From Plumapathes pennacea (Eukaryota; Cnidaria; Anthozoa; Antipatharia; Myriopathidae): DNA of 64,000 bases. Below, piece after piece: positions 48,414-58,944 of this stretch. The stretch lies in NCBI GenBank assembly GCA_964036295.1, contig OZ038466.1, positions 18,719,097 through 18,783,096 of the forward strand. The letters run 5' to 3'. The position numbers were made by a program, and so were the translations under genes. The stretch's first letter is position 1; every line of letters begins with the position of its first letter. The notes below the pieces were generated by a model. The model was given only the letters and a program-made list of their open reading frames with translations. It did no database searches and had not been told where the DNA came from.

Positions 48414-48610
48414 TATTTAGGACATCAAACAAGATAACAAGACCAACCTTGCTGAAGACTTGCTTGTTCCTTGCTACTTTTCATGTCCATGTGAAACTGT
48501 CCACAGTATATAGTCAACAGTCTTTTCATGTTCTTCCCATGGTCCACACCAGCCTCATACTGTACTGTACATTGTCATGGTTGCCCCCATTTTTTGTTGT
48601 TGCTCTGCAA

Positions 48611-49959
48611 ATGAAGCGACAGACGCTTTGTTTAGCTCGCCATTATTTTGAAAAAGGCCAGCACAGTAAGTCTAGTAAGGGGCTGTCAACATATGTTTTC
48701 AGTTCTTTCAAAATTTATTAAAATATTCTAAAAGCCTGAAATAAGACCACTGTTTCCACAGATCTTAGTGCCACATGAGGATTAAACAAAGGTTGTAAAG
48801 TCTTTTGTGATCAAAGTCAGTACACGGCTTACTTGATGACCAGTCCTCATATTTATCATGTTACCATAGAACATAAAGCAACTCTACAGTACTAACACAG
48901 TTTGAAAGTGTGGTTCCTGTATACCCTGCCAGGTAAAGCAACAAAGTTCTAAAATATTGTCTTAACTTCAAAATAAACAGCTTTGACAAAAAGCCACTCA
49001 GAATTATGTCTCGGCAATCATGAAAATGGCACACTTATTTTGGTTCAGTACATTCAACTTACAGGAAGTCTCAACATTGACATCAATGCTTGGAGGATAA
49101 ACAAATTAAACCCTACCTAACCCTACCTTTGTTCAACATGCATTTTGAACGTGTTTTTTGGTTCGCTTAGTTTTAGCTGTACTGTATACACGTAAATTAT
49201 TATAAATGTTACAAAGCTTCAGAAATCAAGTTGTTGGCTCATGGCACAACTCTCTAGTTCCCTAGTATATTGTATGCACCAAAAATACCAATGATTCTGG
49301 CTGCTCTTGCAAAACATTCCAAAAAAAAGAAAATCCCATTTTAGCCCTTACTACACACCAAGACCACATGTCACATTGACACCTGGTGACAGCTTGCTGT
49401 TACACAGCCAACATATACAGTAGGTGAATGCATCTGCACTTGTTGATTTTGTAGGGTCTATATTTTGATGGTGCAATAGAGAAAATATTAAGTTTCTAGT
49501 CCCTGTTATTTCAGATGTGGTTTACTTAAGTTGAATATGTTATAATTTTTTTCAGACAAAGATTAAAGCTAATTTTTGATGGAAAGTTGCCCCTGAGCCT
49601 TGAGAGGGTACTAATCCAGACCTCTATTTCATTTTAGAATGTTTGTCAATCAGTCAGTCATGACATTAGCTTGCTTCACATAATGACTGATGGAAGACTT
49701 CCATTCCTAATGAGGTCTTTTGCTCCTAATAAGGAAAGTGAATGTGTTCATCACACATTCTATCACAGAACCACAACTGAAACAAACTACACTGCTGTAT
49801 TCATAACTAAAAATATAAATTGGAAATTGGAAAACTGGAAACCCACATAAAAGGAAAGCTTGCCAGCTGGAAAATGAGTGAAATGATTTCTTTGAGGCAT
49901 CATGGAGCCATTCCCGAGCACAACAAAATACAACATCTGTAAGAGTTGTTTCATACAAG
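48611..49959. other. non-coding, no structure recognised
   Basis: AT-rich sequence without convincing exons, long repeats or inverted ends. Confidence 0.5.
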
Positions 49960-49961
49960 TA

Positions 49962-50114
49962 GGCCTTATTCGTATTCTCACCGACAGCCTGGGGCGAGGA
50001 TGTCATGACTGTGTGGGGGAAAGGGACAGAAAATACTTACTTTCCCCTGCATGAGTTTCTATTCACTGTGGTCATGACATCCTCGCCCCAGGCTGTTCAT
50101 GAGAGAATAAGGCC
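49962..50114. repeat. 153-bp MITE with TA target duplication
   Basis: Inverted ends of about 50 bp, GGCCTTATTC...CAGCCTGGGGCGAGGATGTC on the left and the mirror on the right. A TA dinucleotide flanks each side (49960-49961 and 50115-50116), as in Tc1/mariner-type elements. Confidence 0.75.
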
Positions 50115-50116
50115 TA

Positions 50117-51099
50117 TTACTGTGACAAATTTCATTGCATTTAACAGAAGTTTTTGCTGACATGTTTGCTCACCTAAATAAATTATTTGTAGCTCAGATA
50201 TGTTGATCTGAAAAAGAGTGTTTTTGATATTTTGTTTGGTACGGAAAATATTTAAAGTCAAAGTTGGGCAACATGTTTGTTAGGGAATTTGTTTATGAAA
50301 TAACTCGGGTTCTAAAATGAAAACAAAAAGTCAGAGACACAATTTTGTAAGTTAACATATCGGTCGATACTTGTGCAAAATTCCAACCCAATCCATTGAA
50401 ACTCACTTGAGCTGGAACTTCAAGAAAATGCAACAAAACGTGTTTTTCAGATGCAGAGAAAATCATGCCTGAAGATTTTTGGCACCCCAATGGTGCTTGT
50501 TGAAATAAGTAGCTAATCTGTCAGCCAGATGTCACTTTGATATGCTTTGATGTAAAGCAGTATTGTGTAATCTAGCCCAAGACCTCATCCTTCAGCAGTT
50601 TTTTGCTCAACAAACAGTAGATTTCTTCATGGTTTCGCTTTGACAAATCACACACGCAATACTTGTGTTTTGCCAGATTTCATGTAATATGTCAGTGTTA
50701 TAAAACACATGAGTTGACAAGTGATGACAGGTTGCAACAGTGGCTATTTTGATCAAAATTTTCGTTTGAGCCAATTTCTCAAGGGGTAAAACAGAAAATC
50801 AAAAAAGGACAACAAATTCGGGCAGATATGTTGAAAATAGATCACAACACAGAAAAAATTTCTTTTGAAAAATTTTCGCTGAATGTCTCCTGATATCTTA
50901 AGAGTTGGCATCTCTGTGTGCAGAGTAGCAGGAAAACCTGTCTTAAAAAGTGCTTGGCCAAGCTTACCCTGAATGAAAGCATGACCAAATAGGATTGAAC
51001 ACTACACTTATTGGTACTCTGATTGAAGGTTATGTCAGCATAATTGGTTCGGGATATCTGAAGGGAAACAGGGCTTCCCCCATGATGCTTAAACTACTG
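50117..51099. other. non-coding, no structure recognised
   Basis: No exon, inverted repeat or tandem repeat could be supported here. Confidence 0.5.
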
Positions 51100-51399
51100 T
51101 ACTGGGTGGATAAGGGGATAACTGGGACAACTAATAAACAGGATTTATGAATAAAAACCAGGGAAAACAGAATATGTTTGATTTCTATGTCAATTGTGAA
51201 GAAACAATTATTGGTCCTCTGCCAATGTGAGCTAATATTATTTCTATCTTGAACAACAGGAAAAAAATCACTTTGAGAGATATTGAGTTCCTAACAATTG
51301 GTCGTATTTCTCGAGTTGCATTCTGCCCCTATTTCAAGGGGAAGCACAAATCCTTTCTGACGAAAACGTACCCGTCAAATAATATGGGTGCTATTTTAA

Positions 51400-51658
51400 A
51401 GAGACCCTCTCACCGTAGATGCTTAGCGCGCCCAGTGACTGACGGCAGCCATTTTCGTATCATACGAAAATGACGGATTCCTATGTTTTTCTACGTTTCA
51501 TCGCGAAATAAATCAACACAAACTCAGAGAGTGTATTAAATTCGGCAATCAGCGACAGCCAGATCAATTCAGTAATAACGTGGGTGCCTCAGGAAATTCG
51601 AGCTCCGGATGGAAATATAAACATGGGCGCGTAAAGCATCTACGGTGAGAGGTTCTCT
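51400..51658. repeat. 259-bp MITE with TTAA target duplication
   Basis: The left end AGAGACCCTCTCACCGTAGA is mirrored at the right end, and the inverted match continues through ATGCTTNRCGCGCCC. TTAA flanks both sides (51396-51399 and 51659-51662). piggyBac- or Kolobok-type by target site. Confidence 0.8.
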
Positions 51659-51662
51659 TTAA

Positions 51663-51935
51663 CCCTTTAATTACCAGGAGTGGTCAAACACAGGGCACAG
51701 AGAATATAAGGAATAAAGAAGATGTCACTGAAGCAACAACTCACCTTCATTCCTGCAAACTATATTGGTATGATGTATTTGCGAGGATCCTTTGTCGCTG
51801 TTTGTAGCAGAGTCTGTCCTTATGAGCGGCTCGTGTTTTCGCTTCACCCAAAGGCGGTGGTGTCACACTTTCACCCATAGTACATTTGAGGTTATTTTCC
51901 CTGGTAGTAATTGTCGCTACCATGCAGATTGGCCG
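51663..51935. repeat. diverged duplicate of 56620-56860
   Basis: Both start AACCCTTT and share AACTCACCTTCATTCCTG, GTCCTTATGAGC/GTCCTCATGCGAGC, GTGACACTTT/GTCACACTTT, CATTGTCGCTA/AATTGTCGCTA and CATGCAGAT/AATGCAGAT in order. Confidence 0.55.
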
Positions 51936-53109
51936 TCGATTCAGTTGTGCCCGATTTCCCAGGGAGAGCCTGGGAAAAAGCGATGTTTAGTCTCCAGTCC
52001 CTCTTTCCCTCCTCACCAGAATATGGGTGATAAATGAATAAGGGGATAACTAGCACAACTAACAGGACCAATCCATAAAATCATTGAAAACAGAATTTTG
52101 TTTGACATGGCTTTGACAAACATAAAGTTCTCAATTGTGCTATGAAAAGAAGAAATAACAAATCACTTTTGAAAAGTCATTCGTTTTCTTTTTCTTTTTA
52201 TAAGAAAGAGGTCCATCCTTTATAGAAGGTATGTTAAAGGGGTACCTTTTCTTCTAAATATGGTACATGAAAAGGTAAGGGTTTAGACCTCAGGGCACTA
52301 GCATCCCCACAAAGAACTTCTAATCCATAAGATCATTGAAAACAGAAATTTGTTTGATATTTCTTTGCAAAAAGATGAAGTTGTCAATTGTACTATATTA
52401 TATCTTGAATAACAAGAAAAATTAACAAATCACTTTTCGGGTTGAGATACATGTGTATTGCAACCTCTTATTATACACATGCATGCATTCACAAGCCAAA
52501 CCTAAAAAATGTATTATTTTTGTTTATACAGGCTGGAGTTCCTAACAATAGGTCATATTTCTTGAGTTGTATCATGTCTGCACACTCTCTAATCTATTTC
52601 AAAGTGAAGTCGTACAAATCCTTTCTAATAAAAATTGGTTTGTATTTTTGGTCCTGGGGGGGGGGGGGGGGGGGGGGTGCCCCTTTCATATATCTTTAAA
52701 TGGGACTAATGCAATTTTTAAGGCTGGCGTCCCACTTTAGGGGAAGCACAACTTTATTGCAGTCAACACTGCGTCAGTCAGTCTGTTACTCCGTCAGCTG
52801 TGTCAACAGCATATAGTGACTTCTAAATTTGGGCATCAGTGACTACGCATGAAGAAATTTCAAGAGATAGGAAGACGTTTTCTGGAGTTATTTAGATTAT
52901 CATAGTACTCATAAATTGCAAGGCAACCTGTTGCAGCCCAGAGCGACTTCAGCTTGTCGGAATATTTCTATTATTTGATTATATTTGCTTTACTTTGCTT
53001 CATTTTTTGCCAGCAATAAAAAAAAACTGTACACAACTGGAAGAAGAAGAATTCGAAAGTGAATACAGACCAAAACCACAAGTACATGTCAACAAGTGTA
53101 TCACATTTC

Positions 53110-53275
53110 ACTTAAATTTATTCAACTTGAAACTCAGCCAAAAGAAGAAAGGCATAGTTTTCTTTACACAGTCACATATTTAGTTTGGATGCAGCCCAGG
53201 CTGGAGTATCATGACCTCTGATAAATAATTATGTAGGTGTTGAAGATAAGCTGTGCATGATATATACTGAGTAAT
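53110..53275. repeat. R1 family, part matching 37430-37580
   Basis: Shares AAATTTATTCAACTTGAAAC, AAAAGAAGAA, GGATGCAGCCCAGGCTGGAG and TAAGCTGTGCATGATAT with 37430-37580 in the same order and orientation. Confidence 0.65.
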
Positions 53276-53299
53276 GAAGTCACGGATAGAATTTATTCT

Positions 53300-53880
53300 T
53301 TGCGGCCCAGGCGGTCCCATTCCGGTTCAGAATATGGCAGTAAAGAATTTAAAATTTTCACCCTCTGCTGCCTTGTAAATGAGGGTTTTCAACTGAGACT
53401 AATCGAATAGAAATTGGTTCAGCGAAAGTGGAGGCCCGCAGAAATGGATGCAAACTTCCACGTACCTAAAATTGAGCAAGTTTTTCAACATGGCCTTGAG
53501 CCACTTTTAATTTAAATACCTAATCCCGCAAACGTACATTTTACAATTTCGCGAGCTTACAGCTGCCTTGCTGCTTTGATTTCTTTGCCAGCTTGGGACG
53601 GTCTCGTTTCAGTTCAGAGATTCCACAGTGAAGCATTCTAAATGATTTGCTGCAGTGTTTTGGCAATACAAATTTCAAAGGCTCCTGCAGTTCAAGTGCC
53701 ACACTAAACTTTTATAATATTCACCCTCTTCCAACTTGGAATGGAGGGTTTTGAAAAGTAAGACTTCCGAATACACTGCTTGGCCAAGGTGGATGCCTAC
53801 GGAAACGGATGCGCATTGATCTGTAAGTTGAAAAGTTCTGTTCTGCTTTTAAAAAGGTGAAAATTGACAACGGTCAATAA
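53300..53880. repeat. two diverged tandem copies of a ~280-bp module
   Basis: Both copies carry TTTCAGTTCAGA/TTCCGGTTCAGA, TTTTCACCCTCT/ATTCACCCTCT, GAGGGTTTT, GACT..CGAAT and GGATGC, then CGGAAACGGATGC/GCAGAAATGGATGC in order. Confidence 0.5.
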
Positions 53881-54419
53881 AAAAGATAGCTGACCTTACA
53901 GCGGCAACACTGCTTTGATTTGGAATAAGATGGTAGTTTAACAACCCTATGAAAAGACCTGCTGAAAATTTCTGCATACCAAAAGGACTAAAATTCCTAC
54001 TATTCTTCCATCCTAAAAAGGTATGGCCCCTTTTGCATACTTCCAGGGAGCCTCCCCATATAGTCCACTATAGGAAATATCTAGCCCCCCCCCCAAATGA
54101 TGACATGGCAGCCATGTTGGAGGATGTTTCATAAACTGGTTGCTCATTAAATATTACAGTCTGGCTATGACCAACTAAAATCCAGGAGGGAAGATATCAT
54201 CAGTGGATTACTCTTGCTGATTTAGTTTTATTTTGAATCAACAAACTCTTCACGTCAAGTTTAAACCAAAATGCATGCGAGGAATGTCGACTTCGTGTTC
54301 ATGATTTTAACTTCTGTTGTTATCTCTCTTTCCTATTGGCTAATTGGACAAGACGTTTTGTTTTCCTTGTTTTTCATTGGAAATTTTGACTGTGAACATC
54401 TCTTCAATAATATAATTTT

Positions 54420-55530
54420 ATAACAGATGCATCTTCACTAAGAGACACCGTGAATAGTTGGTCAGACAACTGCAAAAATCAGGTGAGTTTGTTGAAACAA
54501 TGTCATTTAGAGTGGACCTTCGGACAGCTCTACAGTAAAATCACCCCTCAGCACAAATTTACTATTTTCTAGAGGTTTGGAGGGCAATTGACCCATACAG
54601 TATATTTTGGGGGATTTTGGCTATCCTAAACACGGTCAACAGGAACTAATCAGCATAAAAACTGAGCCACATCACACAAGCCTTACAATTTTACAGCTTG
54701 TTACCTCAATGTGGGAACCCGAGCCCATGTATAGCTATACCATGCTGACAAGGCCTAATAAGGCCGAAACAGCTGTCCATGGCTGCTATTACTTGGGCTC
54801 AGAAAAAATTTTTTTTTGGTAGATCAAGGGGTAATGCTTGCTACCAATGTGGCCTTTGTGCCCTATTCTGTGGCTTCAGCTTACCAGCACATTGTACAGT
54901 TCTGATTACTGGTTGAATTTCAGTAATGATATTGACAACAAATACTGTACGATAGTGTATCAAGCACAAAACTCCTGTCATTTCATTGAGCATTTCATTG
55001 TTGGTTTCCCTGAAAGTCTGCATTCTTGAAGTTTTATTTAGACAGTGCTGCACACTGGTGAACACACAGACTTTACCATTCTGAGTTATAAAGACTTTGC
55101 TTGGGGCTGATAAAATCTGGCTATAATATATTGGCTGAAATGGAACATTTTAAATTGCAAAATCTTTTCTAGTATGTGTCAGCAACAGACGCATCTTCAC
55201 TGTGCGACACTGTGTAATAGAGGGTGGGAGAACTGCAAAATACAGATGAGTTTGTTGATGAAATAGTGTCATTTTCAAGGGCCCTGAAAATGGTTCTAAA
55301 ATCACTGATTTTCTAAACAAAAAATCACTCCTCAGCACGAATGTGTCAATTTCTAGAATTTAGGAGGGCAGTTGACCTATATATGTTTAGGGATTTGGCC
55401 AGTCTAAACAGGGCCACCAGGAAGTAATTGGCATAAAAATTTCAGCCATGATATCACAACTAATTGATTCCCCATAAATGTACATGCACATTTACCTTAC
55501 AACTCAGATACTGCATACTGATGATATCTA
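54420..55530. repeat. R1 family, two further copies
   Basis: 54420-54700 and 54990-55530 align with 36830-37420 (see that entry). They are in the same orientation, about 17 kb away. A plain non-coding stretch separates them. Confidence 0.6.
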
Positions 55531-55789
55531 ATTACAAATCAAAACAAATCATTACAAATTTCGAAAAATGGAAGTGATTTTGAGAACATAGAACCGCTTT
55601 CAATTAATGGTCAAAAATCAAAACCAGAATAAGTACACCAAGTCTATTCTGTCCAAATCAGTTTAAAACAATCAAATACCAAAGGAAATCATGTTTGATT
55701 TTCCTTTGAAAGAGAAACCATTACAAGACTTTTGAAATACGTACATTAGTCTTAATTTTCTTCAGCCATTTACAAGAAAATATAGCAAG

Positions 55790-55965
55790 GATCTTGCAGG
55801 ATAGAAAACATAACATTATCCTAGATACTGGTAGGATCTGGTTACGATCCTCTTAGATCTTCATAGGATAAACACAACAAGATCCTGGCAGGATCATCCT
55901 TGGATAAACATACTGTAGCTAGATCCTGTTAAGATCCTTATGGGATCTTGTTAAATGCGAGTGCT
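55790..55965. repeat. cluster of AGGATC/GATCCT words
   Basis: GATCCT, AGGATC, AGATCC or close variants occur about a dozen times in 175 bp in both orientations (GGTAGGATCTGGTTACGATC, CAAGATCCTGGCAGGATCAT and others). No regular period could be fixed by eye. Confidence 0.45.
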
Positions 55966-57136
55966 CACTATAACAGGACTGCTTTCTGCAGAAGATGTGA
56001 CTCATTAGGCTTGGCATGATATCAGCCTATATGAAAAAAGTAAGCCTTACTTTTACCCAGCATTAACGCTAAATTCTGGTCGGGCAAGTAAATTCAGTGC
56101 AATGGTTGCTTGACCGGGCAACAAAGAAAGGATGAAACAATTACTGGACATTGCTTGAAATCAATCTGCAGTCCGTGAATGTCACATTCTGTATCTGAAA
56201 GACTCTCTCTCTCTCAGTTATTCCAGTAAATGTCAACGGTAGCAAAAATTAGTATAACTAAAACATGGTTTTATCCTTCCGCACACCAATCGCACCAGTT
56301 GTCGAAATCACGTTAACGAAGCCCAACACTCTGTTAATGTTTTGACCAGTTCGTAAATCAGTACGAAGATGGTCGTCAAAATATCAGAAAAATGCCCGGG
56401 ATTACCAGCAATTTTTCAGGCTACTTTAAAGCACACAACATATTTTCTCTGGGATTTGAAAATCTAAGCGGCAAGAATTGTAATACATGCTTCCCTTCCT
56501 GTGGACTTCAGAAGCAATATAAGGATTGTTCAGACACAAAACTTCGAGGGAAATCAAATGTAGTTGTAAATTATATGTGCCGGCCGTTTGATCAATTCTG
56601 ACAGACATTCACTCTTAACCCTTTCACCTTTCACTTCCAAGAGTGATTAATTCTCCCAGGCATATAGGAAGGAAAATATGTCAAGCAAAAACTCACCTTC
56701 ATTCCTGACCCCTGGGTCCGTCCTCATGCGAGCCCAGTGAGTTCATGAGCAACTATTTTCTTTGCTGGACATACTGCCGACAGCGTGACACTTTTACCTA
56801 TGTGTATTCGAGTCCCTGGTGATGACATTGTCGCTAACAATGCAGATATTAGGGGAAATCTTGACCTTCAGTTTAAACCTGATTATGTCCGCCATTTTGT
56901 CAAGTATTGCGCGCCCGCGATGTAATCATTCTGCGGTATCCTTCATGTAAGTCAATATATAGGGCTTTACATAATGGAAAGCACGGGAAGGACAGCCGCG
57001 CAAGACTGAAAACGAGTTTAGACCCGATCGCCTCACGACCGAGAATCGGACGATGTCGGTAAATCCAAGATGACTGTCTTCTGTGTATTTCATCGAACGA
57101 TGAAATGAACAAGCCTTATTGAGTTAAGTGAAATAA

Positions 57137-57430
57137 CATCGCTTCCTTTCATCATAGTTTAGACGATTATAATACATATTGAACCTCGTGGCGAACTAAA
57201 CTGTAGAAAATGTGACGTGTCCTTCCCGCGGGTACGGTGTAATCGTGTCGTACCAACGGGAAGGACAGAGTGAAATAACTCGACTATTTTAGTCGAGGAT
57301 CATTTTAAGTGAAGAGTAAGTGTATCTTCAATAAAATCAAGTGGCATCTCTTCCTTTTATGGTGATTTTAGACAACTGAGGCGAATTAAACCGTGGAAAT
57401 GTGATGTGTCCTTCCCGCTGGTACGATGGA
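57137..57430. repeat. two diverged copies with GTGTCCTTCCCG hairpin
   Basis: ATCGCTTCCTTTCATCATAG...GTGACGTGTCCTTCCCG and ATCTCTTCCTTTTATGGTGA...GTGATGTGTCCTTCCCG are direct repeats. In the first copy the end forms an inverted repeat with CGGGAAGGACA (57218-57267). Confidence 0.5.
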
Positions 57431-57604
57431 GTTCGATTTATACACCTAAATGATCTGAACTGAACATTTCAGCCACTAAAGAAACCATGGAAAGGAAACT
57501 ACTGCTTTACAAATATCATAGTACTTGGTGTGAGGTCGAGCGCAAGAGAAGGGACAGCACATTTCTTGTATAAGTACAGTACACAGAAACGGTGCATGGT
57601 CAAA

Positions 57605-57857
57605 AGAGGGCCTAGATGGGGGGGGGGGGGGGGGGGGCGGTCTGCATAAAACTTAACAGGAAAAAATTTAGGCCCATAACACTTAACAGTAAACCCCATC
57701 TAGGCCCTCTTGTCTTGTTTTATTAAATATCTAGTCTTGTGACACTTAACTGTAATTTTTTACAACACTATTAACATTAATTTTGTTGGCATCATAACAC
57801 TTAACAGTAAAAAATTCGGGCCCATAACACTTAACAGTAAACCCCATCTAGGCCCCC
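57605..57857. repeat. repeat with CCTAGATGGGG ends and ACTTAACAGTAAA words
   Basis: GAGGGCCTAGATGGGG plus a G run at the left is inverted as CCCCATCTAGGCCCTC at 57694-57709 and again at about 57841-57857. ACACTTAACAGTAAA recurs four to five times between them. Confidence 0.6.
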
Positions 57858-57960
57858 TCAAAACACAATCCCAACAAATCACAACAATGCAATTATCAAC
57901 TTAATATAACACATCGAATTTGAACAAAACCCATGGCTTCCCTCCTCACAAGGCGACAAT

Positions 57961-58110
57961 GGCCGCGGTCACACTTGCGCTAGAAACTGGCTTACCTTTG
58001 CTTGCATGACCTTACCATATTTGGAGTTGTCTAGCAGACAGCGAGGCTAAACCTACAGATGCGCATTTGCGCGTTTTAAGTTTGGTTCTAGCACAAGTGT
58101 GACCACGGCT
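57961..58110. repeat. 150-bp MITE with GGCCGCGGTCACACTTG ends
   Basis: The left end GGCCGCGGTCACACTTGCGC is mirrored by CACAAGTGTGACCACGGC on the right. Non-coding; target duplication unclear. Confidence 0.65.
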
Positions 58111-58237
58111 TATGCAGTGCAGTTACATGCTGAAGGCACAGGAGGTACTCCGATAGTATAACGAGGGGAAACTCGCTGGCTGCTTTTAGAGAGTGGCATT
58201 CGGGAAGCTGTAGAAAGGAGGGCTTTGCCCAAAACCG

Positions 58238-58243
58238 TTTATT
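58238..58243 (-). terminator. possible AATAAA polyadenylation signal of the Ig/FN3 gene
   Basis: A canonical AATAAA on the minus strand, about 700 bp past the stop codon at 58945. No transcript evidence. Confidence 0.35.
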
Positions 58244-58944
58244 AGCGACTCGTGTAAGAGTTACACAGACTACAATAGGTCATCAATCAATCTAAATCAA
58301 CTCCAATCTCCATCTTACAAAAAGGATGTGCATCGCCCTTAGTGACGCTTACATACTTCGGCCAATAAGAGAGATACGTCACAACTTGACAACTACAAAA
58401 GTACAGGTGTTTGATAACATAAGAAATAACGTAAACTTAAGATAGCGGTAGAGTAAATTATGGGCTACCATTGGTGTAAATATTAATAATTTTTAAACAA
58501 TAAAAGATAGTAAAAGTTCTTAGCGACAATTCAGTCGCAGAATAGCATTACGTAAGTAAATCAATTTCCAGGAAGACTCCGCCTTAAGGGTGAGCCAAAA
58601 CTTCGTTAAAGCAACTTAATCATTTTTCACACTTCCCAGAGCAGTAAGATCATCAAGAAACACAACAATACAGTAATGAAACTAATGTATAATCGTTTCC
58701 TAACAATTAACACGTTAATTGTCATTACAAACCTCAAGCGATAAGTCAACAGCGGCTAGGTTGGTCAGAACGCCGTGCGAAGCCAGCAAATTGTAGATAA
58801 TGAGATTAAGAAGCACCTGCGTGCTAAACAGACTCACCTTACAATTTCACTAGGCACCCCTTTCAAAAATAAGCATCCGCCCTTGAGCACACGCAAAACA
58901 GTTTTTTTTGCAAACCTGTTTAGATTTACAATATTGACCCGAAT

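Larger units (their letters stand above)
51100..52640. repeat. three diverged direct copies of a ~250-300-bp module
   Basis: Copies lie at about 51100-51360, 52040-52180 and 52320-52640. Shared words in order are AAGGGGATAACT, ATTGAAAACAGAA, TTTGTTTGA, CAATTGTG/CAATTGTAC, AATCACTTT, GAGTTCCTAACAAT and CACAAATCCTTTCT. The first copy is interrupted by the TTAA MITE at 51400-51658. Confidence 0.6.
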
